DNA of 64,000 nt from the NCBI GenBank assembly GCA_023525975.1, contig CM042021.1, positions 103,771,501 through 103,835,500 of the forward strand, written 5' to 3'. This DNA is from Smallanthus sonchifolius. Lineage: Eukaryota; Streptophyta; Magnoliopsida; Asterales; Asteraceae. Both the position numbers and the translations under genes were made by a program. Below the pieces are notes generated by a model that saw only the letters and a list, made by a program, of their open reading frames with translations, had not been told where the DNA came from and ran no database searches. Positions 34,351-46,976 of this stretch are shown in pieces (positions within the stretch are counted from its first letter, which is position 1; each line of letters begins with the position of its first letter).

Positions 34351-35670
34351 GCCACAGCGGCGGCACGATCTCGAGTATCAAAAACGCATATATAAAAACA
34401 CGTTGCAGCGGCTGCCACTCTGTCGAAAAATCCTAAAACGCATCCTATCGTAAAAGCGAGCGACACTCCGCCGTAAAACCCGAAAGCATAGCATCAAGTA
34501 ACCCTAACGTAAACACAGATATAAAAATACGTCGTAACGGCTGTCACTCAATCGTAAAATCCTAAAGCATACCTCGTTGTAAAAGTGAACGTCACTCCAC
34601 CGTAAAACCTGAAAACGTAACGTCAATAAACTGAACGCAAATGCAAACGCAACGATTAGAAATCTAAAACAAAACATTAAAAAACCGAAAAAGAAAAAAA
34701 ACCACAAAATAATAAAACAAACACTACAAGACAAAATAGATACTATTAACCCCAGTGCTCTTTAAATAATAACTAGGTTTTTAAACCTCGCGCGTTGCGG
34801 AGGGATGGTTAAAATTTGTAATGTTCCTTTTATACGATCCGTCTAATATTATTGACCCAACGAAAAAAATTAACATTCAAACGGTACAAAAAGCGAGAAC
34901 TAAAGTAAAAAACATAATTATATTTTCAGTTAAATATGTTCAACGTTTAATAATACGAAAAAATAAAAACAAAAACAAAATAAAGGGTTGATTAAAAAAT
35001 TGACAAGAAGAGGGTCTCACGAGATTTGAACGCAGGTCCCTTGAGTTACAGCCGCGGGCGCTAACAACCATCGCAACCAACCCTATTTTTGGTTTTATTT
35101 CCATTTCCATTTGTATATATCTAAACAAAAATGTGCTTGGAACCAAATTTTTTAATTGGGCCCAATCACCATGTGTCACGTGGCATGGCGGCTCAATGAC
35201 ATGAAAAACCTATTCATCTCCTTCTCCTTTAAATGTTATAATTATTGCACAACCGCGCGCTGCAGCGACAACACGGTCTCGAGTATTAAAACGCATATAT
35301 AAAAACATGTTGCAGCGGCTGTCACTCTGTGGGAAAACCCTAAAACATACCCCAATGTAAAATCAAGCGTCACTCCGCCGTAAAACCCGAAAGAATAGCG
35401 ACAAGTAACCCGAACGCAAACGAAGATACAAAAGCACGTCGCAACGACTATTACTCAAATGTAAAACCCTAAAGCGTATCTCGTCGTAAAAGCAAACGTC
35501 ACTCCACCGTAAAACCAGAAAACATAGAGTCAAGAAACACGAACACAAATGCGAACGCAACGATTACAAATCTAAAACCAAACATTAAAAAAAACAGGAA
35601 AAGAAAAAAAAAAGCATAAAAGTAATAATAAAAAAAAACTACAAGACAAAATAGTCACTATTCCCCCTTA
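34350..35670 (-). mobile_element. Helitron-family repeats, duplicated about 900 bp apart
   Basis: Segments 34350-34750 and 35245-35665 are homologous: each starts near CACG-TCTCGAGTAT and continues through CACTCCGCCGTAAAACCCGA, with an internal repeat of about 90 bp. A minus-strand Helitron 3' end (complement of ACTAGGTTTTTAAACCTCG with CGCGCGTTGCGG) lies at 34773, and a minus-strand tRNA-like module with B box at 35023-35033 sits about 250 bp from it, followed on the minus strand by a T-run. Confidence 0.6.
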
Positions 35671-35678
35671 TGCCCTCG

Positions 35679-35679
<1 letters not shown>

Positions 35680-35722
<43 letters not shown>
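35680..35722. repeat. CT and TA microsatellite
   Basis: (CT)n followed by (TA)n. Similar runs occur at 43384-43460 (TA) and 61104-61160 (CT then TA). Confidence 0.9.
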
Positions 35723-35724
<2 letters not shown>

Positions 35725-35926
35725 ATAAAGTTGAAGAAACACTGGGCTGAGAGAGATGATTTTGTCTACAACAACGACAGGCCAAAACAACGACAGGCCA
35801 AAACATTAATTTGAACATGGTTAGTAAAGATAAGTAGCCCTAGGGACTCCAACAAATCCCTACAACAACGACAGGCCAAAACACCAAAAACCTAAAAATT
35901 CCAGCGTCTACCAGACTCATTTGGGA

Positions 35927-35972
35927 GTATCATACGCTCCGAGCATATGATATGCTCCCCGGCGTATGATAC
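35927..35972. repeat. nested palindrome in LARD LTR
   Basis: Outer arms GTATCATACGC and GCGTATGATAC (11 bp, perfect) enclose an inner palindrome GAGCATAT-G-ATATGCTC. The matching site in the right LTR (about 42239-42271) keeps GTATCATACG and GCATATGATATGC but lacks the outer right arm. Confidence 0.9.
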
Positions 35973-36959
35973 GTTGCATGCAGGTCCAACATGACCATTT
36001 TTTAGTTTTTAGCCTATGCAACCCCCTGTCGTCCGTCCGGTTTGCATTTTTGGACCGTAAACAATCATAAACTCATATTTTAACCACATATAAGTTTACC
36101 CACATATATTAACATAAATTTGTTAGTTATCAACCCCCAAACTCGAGCACCACTACTCGTATTTTACCGTTGAAGTGTTTAACTTCAAGTTCAATTAATT
36201 AATCGTTTAGGCATACAACGACCTATGTCAAAGACACGTATTGACCCATACAAGTCCTAATGTTTCACCATTCATCAATTTGGCATATCCACACGTCTGT
36301 TGCGAGAACCACTACTCGCTTTCTCGCATGGAGTATTTGACTCCATGCCTACCCATGAAGTATCCACACTTCATGTCACTCGTGAATTATTTGACTTCAC
36401 TTCACCTGTGAAGTACTTGACCTCACTACCACCCATTGAAGTATTTGACTTCACGTAAACACCTCCATGAAGTATCCACAGTTCATGTAATCAATCAATT
36501 TACTGTTTTACCACCAAAGGTTGACTTTTACCACATTAAATCAATTTTAGTCTAATGTTAACACATTCTACATTTTAGTTAACTCTTGACCACATTGAGT
36601 CATTTACGCCATTTAACCACATATCACACATTAGTTTGACCAATAACCACACAAGTCAACTTACATCTATTTACCACATATGCACAATCAAGTTTTACTA
36701 TTAACCACATAGTCTAATTACACATATTTACCACAATTACACATTCAAGTATGACTATTAACCACATAGTCTAATTACACCAATTTCAACATAATAGTTT
36801 GACCCTATACCACTAAAGTCAAATTACACCAATTTCACTATCATCCACAATGGTTTGACTTATACCACATTAAGTTAATTTTATATCAATTTCACCATTA
36901 TCTACAATGGTATTTTTTACTTCACATAACTCCTCCATGAAGTATCCACACTTCATTAC

Positions 36960-37262
36960 TTGCATGAAAGTCCAGAAGTACTTATGAAAGGGTTACTATG
37001 CGATCTTAGCGCACGTGACGGAAAAGAAAGCAGAAGAAAGGAAGATCGAGGACATTCTGATCGTTCGAGAATACCCGGAAGTGTTTCCCGGAGATTTGCC
37101 CGGACTTCCACCGCAGCGGCAAGTCGAGTTCCGGATTGATCTCACACCTGGAGCTGCTTCGATAGCAAGGTCACCCTACCGAATGGCGCCATCAGAAATG
37201 CAGGAATTGTCTAACCAGGTGTAGGAACTGTTAGACAAGGGTTTCATCAGACCAAGCTTTTC
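36960..37262 (+). pseudogene. chromovirus (Tekay/Del) pol fragment, RT N-terminal boundary
   Basis: Plus-strand frame reads KIEDILIVREYPEVFPGDLP, then LPPQRQVEFRIDLTPGA, then SPYRMAPSEMQELSNQV, an in-frame TAG at 37222, then ELLDKGFIRPSFSP. This is the segment that links protease and reverse transcriptase in Tekay/Del chromoviruses. It covers about 90 residues only and lies in opposite orientation to the surrounding LARD-like element. Confidence 0.88.
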
Positions 37263-37919
37263 GCCTTGCAAGTTTTATACTTTAAAATGCGTTTATATAC
37301 CTCCATAAACATTTCTCCACACTCAATTCACCATTTAAACACCTCCATTGATAAAACTCAAAATTAGGCTCTCAAGAACCCTAATTTTCAAAACCTTTAA
37401 TTAGGTGAAATCAACATGAATTGGTTGAACCTCTAGCTTTAATGCTAGATTAACAACCCTAACCAACATTGAACCTACCCCAGCCCCCAATTTTCGTCTA
37501 TTCGGGTTCATCCATCCAAACCCATCAAGAACAAGAAATCAAATAGAGGGAATGAGAAAAGATGATACATACTTGAATATGATGAAGGTGTTATGCAATC
37601 CCACCCTTCAATCCAATCATGCAAGCTCTAATTCCGAATTTCTTGATCAAACGATGTTCTTCCCTTCTTTTTCCTCTCAAAAATACGACACAGACACACA
37701 CTCTTTCAAGAGTGTGTGTCGCCCTATAAGTCCCCTACCCAAAATCAGGTTTGAGCCAATTACAAGATCAGTCCATATACTTGCAAAAATGACTGCTCCT
37801 CTCCAAACTAGTTAATTCCACCTTTAAAGTGACACCCACCAACTTTCTTTTATTTTTAATACACCCCCTATATTATAATTAATATATAATAGGGCAAACC
37901 CGAAAGTTGGTTCGTTACA

Positions 37920-37937
37920 AATCACTCCCCCTAATTT
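37920..37937 (-). other. polypurine tract of the LARD-like element
   Basis: Complement reads AAATTAGGGGGAGTGATT directly before the LTR start TGTAACG on the minus strand, the classic chromovirus PPT layout. Confidence 0.8.
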
Positions 37938-40900
37938 TGGTTTTCGTCACCGAAACCCGATTAACCAATAGATTAGGGTAACACTCGAGTATCTATCCTC
38001 AGATTCCCGAGTAGTTTCCGCCCCTTATCTAATGATTCCGCTGAACCAACACTTGGTTAATCCGCTTATACCACAAGCATTTCACCTAGCTACCTAAGGT
38101 AGCCACCGATTCCTCTAGAAGAAACATCCATCATCCACGTCAACACCGCTAAGAGAAGCAACATCCACTTCTCTCGTCGCACATTTCCATAGATGAACCA
38201 AGAGGAATGTATCATGGAGTCTACACGGTCCCCCGAGTAACTACTCACGGCATACCACTTAACAACTAAAGTGAAGTCTGAACGATACAACAAAACGGGG
38301 ACTTGGCCTCCCACGTTTCCGAACCCAATACACTCCCTTTATAAGAGAAACTTTTATATCGCCAAAGTTCCCATTTGAGTTTCAATACACCTCCTCCCTA
38401 AATCCAGTTAGGGTTTTCTATCCACCTTGAGCGGATTTTTCAGTTGTACTCAATATACAAGATCTTTCACGCTAAGTCTTGAATCACACCATGATTCTTA
38501 GTTTCACGACATTCAATACCACCCTACTAAACGGTATCCGACACTGTTCACCATTTAGTAATTCAATTAATCAAATATGAATACTCAAATGGTAGTTAAG
38601 ATAACACCATCTTTTAATCAATGGTAACTAATCACATGATTTCCTCTAAATTGAAAAATGGAAATACCACCTCAAACCGACTCAACAGGTATAACTGTAT
38701 CAAGTCGTATCACACCTTCCTTGAGCCAAAGTTCTCCAACCACTCGGAAGAGTAGGTTCCCTTTTGGTATTCGGCCTTAGCCCGTAGACAAGTGAGACAC
38801 TTATAACCACACACTAGATTGTGCCTCTTTTCATCCCTAGCCACCAAACGTTAAACTTCAAAATAGCATACAACAACCCACGAGACTTTTAAGTCTCATT
38901 CATCACCGAAGAAGTTCAAGGACTTCAAGAACACTCATGAAGTTTGAAGACTTCAAGAACATCGATGAAGTTCGAGGACTTCAACTCAAACTTCTAACGC
39001 TCGCCTGCGTATAGATTCATTCATTCCCTTTCACAAGGTACCAAGACAACCGACAAGGCATACGACTAGGAGAATATGCGATACTCCTGCCTCGTTGCAT
39101 AAAGACATAACCGAGCCTAATCCACGAGGTACCAAGACAACCGACAAGGCATACGAGCTTCCTATGGAAGGACACGTCAAAAGCCATAATCCAAATCCTC
39201 TTTCATAATTCTGAAGGGTGGATCCTTATCCGTGATCCAGCACCTTGTTTATCCCAATGACTTTAGCTTAAGTCATCCTTTGAGATTCAAGGATATCAAA
39301 TTACAATACCCCTATAAAGTTCGAAGACTTCAATTTCAATCACCGGTTGTGAAGTTCTAAGACTTCAAACAACATATACCCCTTGATTACTTCAACCATT
39401 GCCGGGTCAACATATATGTCTTCAGAATTCACCGCCTCATCCAATAATGGATTTTCACAAAAGCCAAAAAGGCATATCAAAACATTCCAAATAAAGGCCT
39501 CTCCTTTCAGGTAATTTCAGGAAACTCACAAAGATAAAGAGTTTGAACGACTTTGCTTCGAAGATATAAACGACTATCATCGAATAAACGACCATCGTAT
39601 TAGCATACATGGGTCTACATACCTTTCACATTGATCCACTTAAACTTCGTAACTTCTTATAGGCCAGAAAGTTACATCCGCAATCCCATATTATTCTTAA
39701 CGGAAATGATACCATTCATGGAATAACGTCCTCCTATACCTTGAATGTTGAACTAGGACTTATACACATGTTCAAACCCCGACAAATGTATGTATTCATT
39801 CTTCCATTCTTCTTTTCCTCAAGAGAACGGTTACACCCCAAGAAGTGACATTCGGATATAGAACCCTTATGAACTTCTTCACAACTGGAACATCAAGTAT
39901 TCCATTGCCCCGGTTGGTGTCAATGGCATAAGCCAGGCATACACCAGTTCATGCGCCTCATGTTTCACCGTCTCTAGGCGAGAACAGATCGACACGTCAC
40001 CCTTTAGTCGTACACGACATTGGTATGGTTACTAAGTAGCCACACAACTTTAACTACAATCGTAGGACTCCATTCCATGTGATTGTTTCACCCACATCCT
40101 TCAATTAATAATTCACATAATTGTCAACATTATGAAACCCACAATGTTGATCACCTCTCAATCCACCAGATTCACATATAATCTCATCCGACAATAAGAC
40201 CAAAAGACTTCAATCCCATCTTTGTTGGTTTAGAAATGTTGGCTCGACAGCCTTAAAATTTCTATTTTCTCCCCCTTTCATTCGTGTGCTTTAACTCGGG
40301 ACGTTCACTTCGAATGTGACCCGATTTTTAACCACTTTAGCCCAAAATATTAGGACTAGAGCACTACGACGTAGTGTGTCCCATCATTCCACACATATGG
40401 AAACAACAAGTATTGCCTCCCCAAAGGGGTTTCTAGCTCGGCTAGAATATTTGGCTTTCTTAAAGCCTCCACAAATTCCTCTTCACACCCCACTTGTTCC
40501 CGAGTTTGAACTCCTTGCATCATATAGTAATCAGATCCACCAGAGTTGTACACCACTAAGGAGAATCCACTCTAATAAGTCAACCGATAGCTTCGAGAAA
40601 GCCGATATATCTTCATTTCCTTCGATACTCCAAGATTTGGGCGAGACCACACCTAGTCCTATAACATGCCCATAATCTTTTGATTAATCCACTGGTATAT
40701 CGTACGTGAAGAAAACCCCCAATTGCAAGATCCACGTCGGCTTGTGGACAAAGCTAACTCAAGAACGTCTCTCGAGTTCACCCAATTGCATTACCTCCAC
40801 GCCTTTAAGCCTTTCTCCATACAAAGAACTTCTAACCGAAAAATCCACGAATTTTCGGAGTCGACTCTCCGCGAGTAGTACTCTATTTATCCATTACATT

Positions 40901-41785
40901 GGATTGCTTCAAGCCAATACCATAATACTGATGTGTCGTTGATTACTCAACGAATAAACTCCCACCAATTTACTCTTTTGGCTCGCCCACCACGAAGCCC
41001 TTGTGAAGACAAGGTTTCCTTCTTCTACGTATTCGCCCAAATTATTCCTCCCATCCTCAAGGCTTCATACTCTTTCTCTAGAGGACTGACCCAAGGAGCC
41101 CCACCTTCCTTGAAGGAAGATTGACACGACATCACGGAAAGCTTTAGCCATCAAATGTTGCTTTCCATTTCTCCTGACTAATTCCAAGCTCATCCCCATC
41201 CTCGAGGTGATACACCCATAGACTCTGTCACACGTGAGTCTATAAATCGACTTCTATCTACCAATTCTGCCCACTAAGTTATGTTTCTCCCCAGTCATCC
41301 CCGACCGTGAAGTAATAAGTTTGTAAGTGTTCTACCTACTTATAGGCCTCTAGTCTTACTCTATAAGACTATACTTATTTCTATGTGTATATTAATTATC
41401 CCTGCATAATCATCTATGTACAAACACATAATATATACGTATACACATATAACCACCTTCACTTACTCATTGTCGGTGTTCATCATCATATGGTTATCAT
41501 GAAGGTATTCGCACATGTTACATTATGAATCATACTGGCCAGGCATGATTGATAATGTAATATGCCCAATTACATTCACTATCTCCATATAACGAATCCC
41601 TTAACAACTTTCGGCACAATTACTTCACATTGGACACCAATTAAAACAAACAACACATAATCGATACTAACCTCGTCCTTTGAGCTCCGTGTCTCAGTCA
41701 CGCCATCATTGGATTCTCATTTCTCCGACCATATCAAGAGCATTATAGGTTTGAGTTCGGTGTCTCACACACAACATCCCTCAAA
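37938..41785 (-). mobile_element. non-coding internal domain of the LARD-like element
   Basis: About 3.85 kb between PPT and PBS with no gag, protease, RT or integrase motif in any frame I could read; the longest frames (for example 40316-40675 plus) resemble nothing. Short GAAGT..ACTTC inverted words repeat at about 38890-39370 (GAAGTTCGAAGACTTC and variants). This fits a LARD, which would depend on proteins made elsewhere, but extreme decay of a chromovirus cannot be excluded. Confidence 0.6.
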
Positions 41786-41802
41786 CCATTGCTCTGATAC
41801 CA
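41786..41802 (-). other. primer-binding site of the LARD-like element (tRNA-iMet)
   Basis: Minus strand TGGTATCAGAGCAATGG, three bases from the LTR end at 41806. Confidence 0.88.
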
Positions 41803-41805
41803 GGT

Positions 41806-43378
41806 TGTAACACCCAAAAATTTAAACCAATTTAAACATTTTAAAACACAAGCGGAAGTTAGGTCCCAAAACAACATTTAACGTATCCACACGTTAAGTT
41901 TTACAAACATGAATTAAACTAACATAATTTACACAAAATTAGTTTAAACAAAGTTCACCAACAAGTTACCCACGACTTGTGACAACCCCAAATAGTTTGT
42001 AAAGACTCCATACGAGAATATAAACAAAACCCAATTACAAAACTTGACCATGAGAATCCAATCCACATGATGCGAGACACGAGAATCACTCTGGAGCTCT
42101 CCCTACATTCAAAACATCAATTTGAACATGGTTAGTAGAGATAAGTAGCCCTAGGGACCTCCCACAAGTCCCTACAACAACGACAGGCCAACACCCTCAA
42201 AAACCCAAAAATTCCAGCCTCTACCAGACTTATTTGGGCGTATCATACGGTTCGGGCATATGATATGCTGCATGCAGGTCCAACATGACCATTTTTCAGT
42301 TTTTAGCCTATACAACCCCCCGTCGAATGACCCGTTTGCATTTTTGGACCGTAAACAATCATAAACTCATATTTAACCACATATAAGTTTACACACATAT
42401 ACTAACATAAATTTGTTAGTTATCAAGCCCCAAACCCGAGCACCACTACTTGTATTTTACCCTTGAAGTGTTTAACTTCAAGTTTAATCAATTAATCGTT
42501 TAGGCATACAACGACCTATGTATAAGACATGTATTGACCCATACAAGTCCTAATGTTTCACCATTCATCAAATTTGACATATCCACATGTCTGTTGCGAG
42601 AACAACTACTCGCTTTCTCGCATGGAGTATTTGACTCCATGCCGACCCATGAAGTATCCACACTTCATGTCACCCGTGAAGTATTTGACTTCACTTCACC
42701 TGTGAAGTACTTGACCTCACTACCACCCGTGAAGTATTTGACTTCACGTAAACACCTCCATGAAGTATCCAAAGTTCATGTAATCAATCAATTTACCGTT
42801 TTACCACCAACGGTTGACTTTTACCACATTAAGTCAATTTTAGTCTAATGTTAACACATTCTACATTTTAGTTAACTCTTGACCACATTGAGTCATTTAC
42901 GCCATTTAACCACATATCACACATTAGTTTGACTAATAACCACACAAGTCAACTTACATCTATTTACCACATATTCACAATCAAGTTTGACTATTAACCA
43001 CATAGTCTAATTACACCAAGTTCAACATAATAGTTTGACCCTATACCACTAAAGTCAAATTACACCAATTTCACTATCATTCACAATGGTTTGACTTATA
43101 TCACATTAAGTTAATTTTATATCAATTTCACCATTATCCACAATGGTATTTTTGACTTCACATAACTCCTCCATGAAATATCCACATGTAACATCCTTGA
43201 TTTTGACATAGTTTGATTTTACCTTTATGTAATAATGACATTTCATTTCAAATTTCAACTCTACAATAACACATGGTTTCCTATTATATGACATATATAT
43301 ACGTACAGTTATATAAGCATATAGTTATATATATAATGAAAAAAAATGATAAGCATTTATTTCGTATTCACATCTCTT

Positions 43379-43414
<36 letters not shown>

Positions 43415-46400
43415 CATATGTACTTAATTAGAAATATATATATATATATATATATATATAGATAGAAAAAAAATAATAATAATTATTATTATTTGTATCA
43501 AATGAACCATTTTACATAATTCATAATTTTATGGAATTTCCTATATAAAATAATTTAAAACAAAATGAATAATGTTTTAGTTTTCTTTCTACAAGTTTTA
43601 TAACAACTAATTTATAACAAAATGTCAATTGAATGAGCATTGAACCCTCTCAAACCCAATTAAACCCTTTTGTTTGCTTTGGACCCCATATTGAACCCCA
43701 TCACCTAAATTGAACTCCCATTTCAATCCATTTGAAACTTTTTTTCTCTCATCTTGAACCTGGAACAATTTCAACATCAATTTTGACTTTGAAAAGTCAA
43801 AACCCTATCAAATCCTCTCAATTACTTGAAGACTCGGTATTTTGATCCCCCTAAGCTGTTGTCACTCGTTTTGCGATCATAAAGGAAGGTGGAATCATCC
43901 GGATTGATTGAAAATCACAAGTTTAATAACCATAAGGATGTTACGGTCGTGAGGTTTTAAATCATTCAAATCAAGTTTGAATTCCGCAAATTTCGTTCCA
44001 ATCCCAGCAGCAAAACGCGTTTCAAACCATCTTTTCACTTCCTATAGTTTCCCATTTCAATTCACAATCAAGATCGGTACGCACAAATTCAAAATTCTTT
44101 TCTCTTTAATATCAACCGACGCAGGAAGGAGGAGAGCGCACAGATCGACGACATTAGCTCCTTCCGGTTCAAATCGTTTACTGCAGGTAATCCTTGTCGC
44201 TTATCGCATCCCTATTCTTTATCTTTCATGTTTTCGATTTAGGGTTTGGGCATAGGTAACCCCTGGCTTGCAAAGGGTAATGGGGAAGGAGATGCATTCA
44301 GGGTTCTATGATAAAATCATTCATTTCTATTGTTAAAATCAAAGTAAAGGACCAGTCTGGTGGTAAATCTTAAGCGCGCAAAGGGACAGGTCGCGGGTTC
44401 GACCCGGCCTGCCTCGTTTCTCTCATTTTCTTTTGTTTTGTTGTTTTTACTTACTCACACACACATATATATACACACTTATGTACATAATCACATACAT
44501 TCTTATATGTTTAACCCACTCCTACACACTTACATATATATATATATAGTATATAAAAATTATCAATTTTTATTTATTTATTTATTAATTCTTTTATAAA
44601 AACATTCAAAAGTTTACAAATTTCAATTTATACCATTTTCGAATAAAAGTATATATGTTTATAACTATGTCCAAACGACTAGTATCGTGAGCATCATTAT
44701 TTCTAAAACACATAATACATTTAGAAGTGTTGGGTCATAAAACGTTTTTGAGGTCTAAAAAAAATCATTTTAGTTAATATTATTAGGATCAAAACCTAAT
44801 AAATCATAAATTATTAAATAAAGCAATTATTTGAAATCCCTAACTTATAAATTATATTTATAAAATAAGTATGACTTTTCTTTTTTGTTTTGTAAAACCT
44901 TTCACTTAGTAAACAATTATATAATCCATTTTTTTCTATATAAGTCATCAAAATCAAATTTGTTTTACTCTTAATTAATAATTATTTATGACTTAATTAT
45001 TAATTAAGTTGAGCAATATATTTACATTTTAAACGTTGATTTAATTACTAGTTAATTAAACCCCAAAAATTAACCTTACTTTGTTTTTATTAAAAGAAAA
45101 CGAACTAAATAAATTAAAGGGTTTTTATTTTTCATTATAGTTAAGTTACTCATCTAGATATTATTCATCCATGTATTAAATTATGCAAAACAAAAGAAAT
45201 CATGTATACATCTTTTCATGCAAACAAAAAGGACGCTAATTATTTATAATGAAACCTATTTACTTACAAAACATATGAAGTTATTACTTTTTTTCTCACA
45301 TAATCAAATTTCAATACTATTTTCACCAAGGCTTACACAAACATTATTAGAACTCAAAACACCAACTTACGCGCATCCATTTCTTGAAATGTCACAAATA
45401 CTTTTGTACAAATTCCCACACTCAAATTCCGTTAAACCCTAGTCTTGCTTTAGACACTTGTGCATGTTATTAATACATATCCATATACACCTTTACTGTA
45501 GGTTAACTTATGTGAGTTACAAGGATCACTTTGCTACCTTGCCTCTTGTGCTAGCTACATCTTTGATACATGTGAGTTTTACATAGCCCCTTTTTCACTA
45601 TTTTACATTTTGGGGTGAAACATGATCACAACATTACAATGATTTACACAAACTACCCAATACAAATCCACTTTACAATTTGTGTGAAATTTGAGCTTTA
45701 TGTTTGAGTGCTAGGTGTGTTAACTGTTTGTGTGCAATTACATGTACAATCATTAACTATACAAGCCGACGGTTAACAATGATAGATCTATTGAGTCTGA
45801 CAAACCCACCCAGATTGGGGTGATTGTTACCGACAACACAATTTTGCATGCTAGTTACAAAGGTTTGATTGTACTCTTGGTTACACAATAGTAACTCCCC
45901 ATAAACGCCTTATTAATCATGACTTGTATGGATTTGTTTACACACAACACTTTGATGCTATCTAGAGTCAAAACCTATGTATGCTCACCAACTTTTTAGT
46001 TGACCTCGTTTTCATCATGTTTCAGGTACAAAAGTTTGAGTTGATCAAGTTGCTACACTTAGGTTGTGGACCTAGTTAATTGAAACAAATGAATATGTTT
46101 TATATTTCCAATATTCTTGTATTGTTGTATTTGGAAATTGTGAATGGAAATGTAATGTTTTAATATATAAAATCTTAGTTAACCATGTGCTCATGAACAG
46201 TCCACATGTCCCGCCCCGACGTATTCCGTCGTCGGTTTGGGTGTGACACCACACTTCATGTATTCAATCAAAATTACCGTTTTACACTAACGGGTCGACT
46301 CAACAACATATTAAGTCAATTTAAAACCGCATTCCATGTTTCACCAATTAGATGAATATAACCACCTTGAGTCTTTTATTCCATTTAACCATATTGGTTA

Positions 46401-46976
46401 ATCTAGTTTGGCTAAATACCACTTAAGCCAATTTACACACATTATCACACATCAATGGTTTAGTTTGACTAAATTTCCACATTAGGTCAAACATACAAGT
46501 TCTACCATAACTATTATACATTGACTTTATACCACACAAGTCAACACATTAACAATATGTAAATAGCATCCCACATAAACTACTTACACATAGACTACTT
46601 ATCTAATACTAAGTAAGTGCAAAGCACTTACCTTTACCAATGAAGATTCCAATCGGTCTTCAAATCTAACATCTTCAACGCCTTGATCACCCAAACATTC
46701 CATATGTTTTAGAAATCTAATTTACCCTAAAACATTCACCAATTGAGGTTTAACTCCCACCCAAGATCTTATGATCTTCACTATCATCTAATCTTGGTTT
46801 ATTAAGCCCCATACAAGCTTTTAACCATTAACAAACCAATTCTACCAATTTTGACCCGCAATTTTCGTCTTTTAGGGTTCATCCATCCAAACCCATCAAG
46901 AACAAGAAATCAAATAGAGGGAATGAGAAAAGATGATACATACTTGATTATGATGAAGGTGTTGTGCAATCCCACC
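41806..46976 (-). repeat. right (5') LTR of the LARD-like element, interrupted
   Basis: Starts TGTAACACCC at 41806. Runs to 43186, is interrupted by a solo LTR (43187-46248 plus one TSD copy) and resumes at 46254 (CACTTCATGTATTCAATCAA continues the CATGAAATATCCACA before the insertion). Homology to the left LTR stops near 46976, where unrelated sequence begins, so its right end is lost. Confidence 0.75.
43182..46253 (+). mobile_element. solo LTR, 3062 bp, chromovirus type, nested in LARD LTR
   Basis: LTR 43187-46248 starts TGTAACATCCTTG and ends TTTGGGTGTGACA, flanked by a perfect 5-bp TSD CCACA (43182-43186, 46249-46253). It includes TA microsatellites (43384-43460) and a tRNA-like module with B box GGTTCGACCCG at 44396-44406. 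A GT-rich R/U5-like segment (CAGGTACAAAAGTTTGAG) lies near the right end. No internal domain remains. Confidence 0.92.

Larger units (their letters stand above)
35797..37919 (-). repeat. left (3') LTR of a large LARD-like element, truncated
   Basis: Homologous to 42110-43186 (for example CATGGTTAGTARAGATAAGT and the TGAAGTATTTGACTTCAC series) and, in 37500-37610, to 46885-46975 (CAAGAACAAGAAATCAAAT). It ends GGTTCGTTACA at 37919 next to a PPT, fixing the element on the minus strand. The left end is missing relative to the right LTR, and a chromovirus RT fragment occupies 36960-37262. The middle holds a degenerate array of about 50-60-bp units with ACCACATAGTCTAATTACAC-type words. Confidence 0.75.

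Noticed and set aside
40316..40675. 119-codon plus-strand ORF as a gene
   Set aside because: Lies antisense in the LARD-like internal domain, has no recognisable motif, and starts and ends without splice or promoter context.
44360..44410. Functional tRNA gene
   Set aside because: A B box is good, but no complete cloverleaf could be built by eye and it lies inside a solo LTR.
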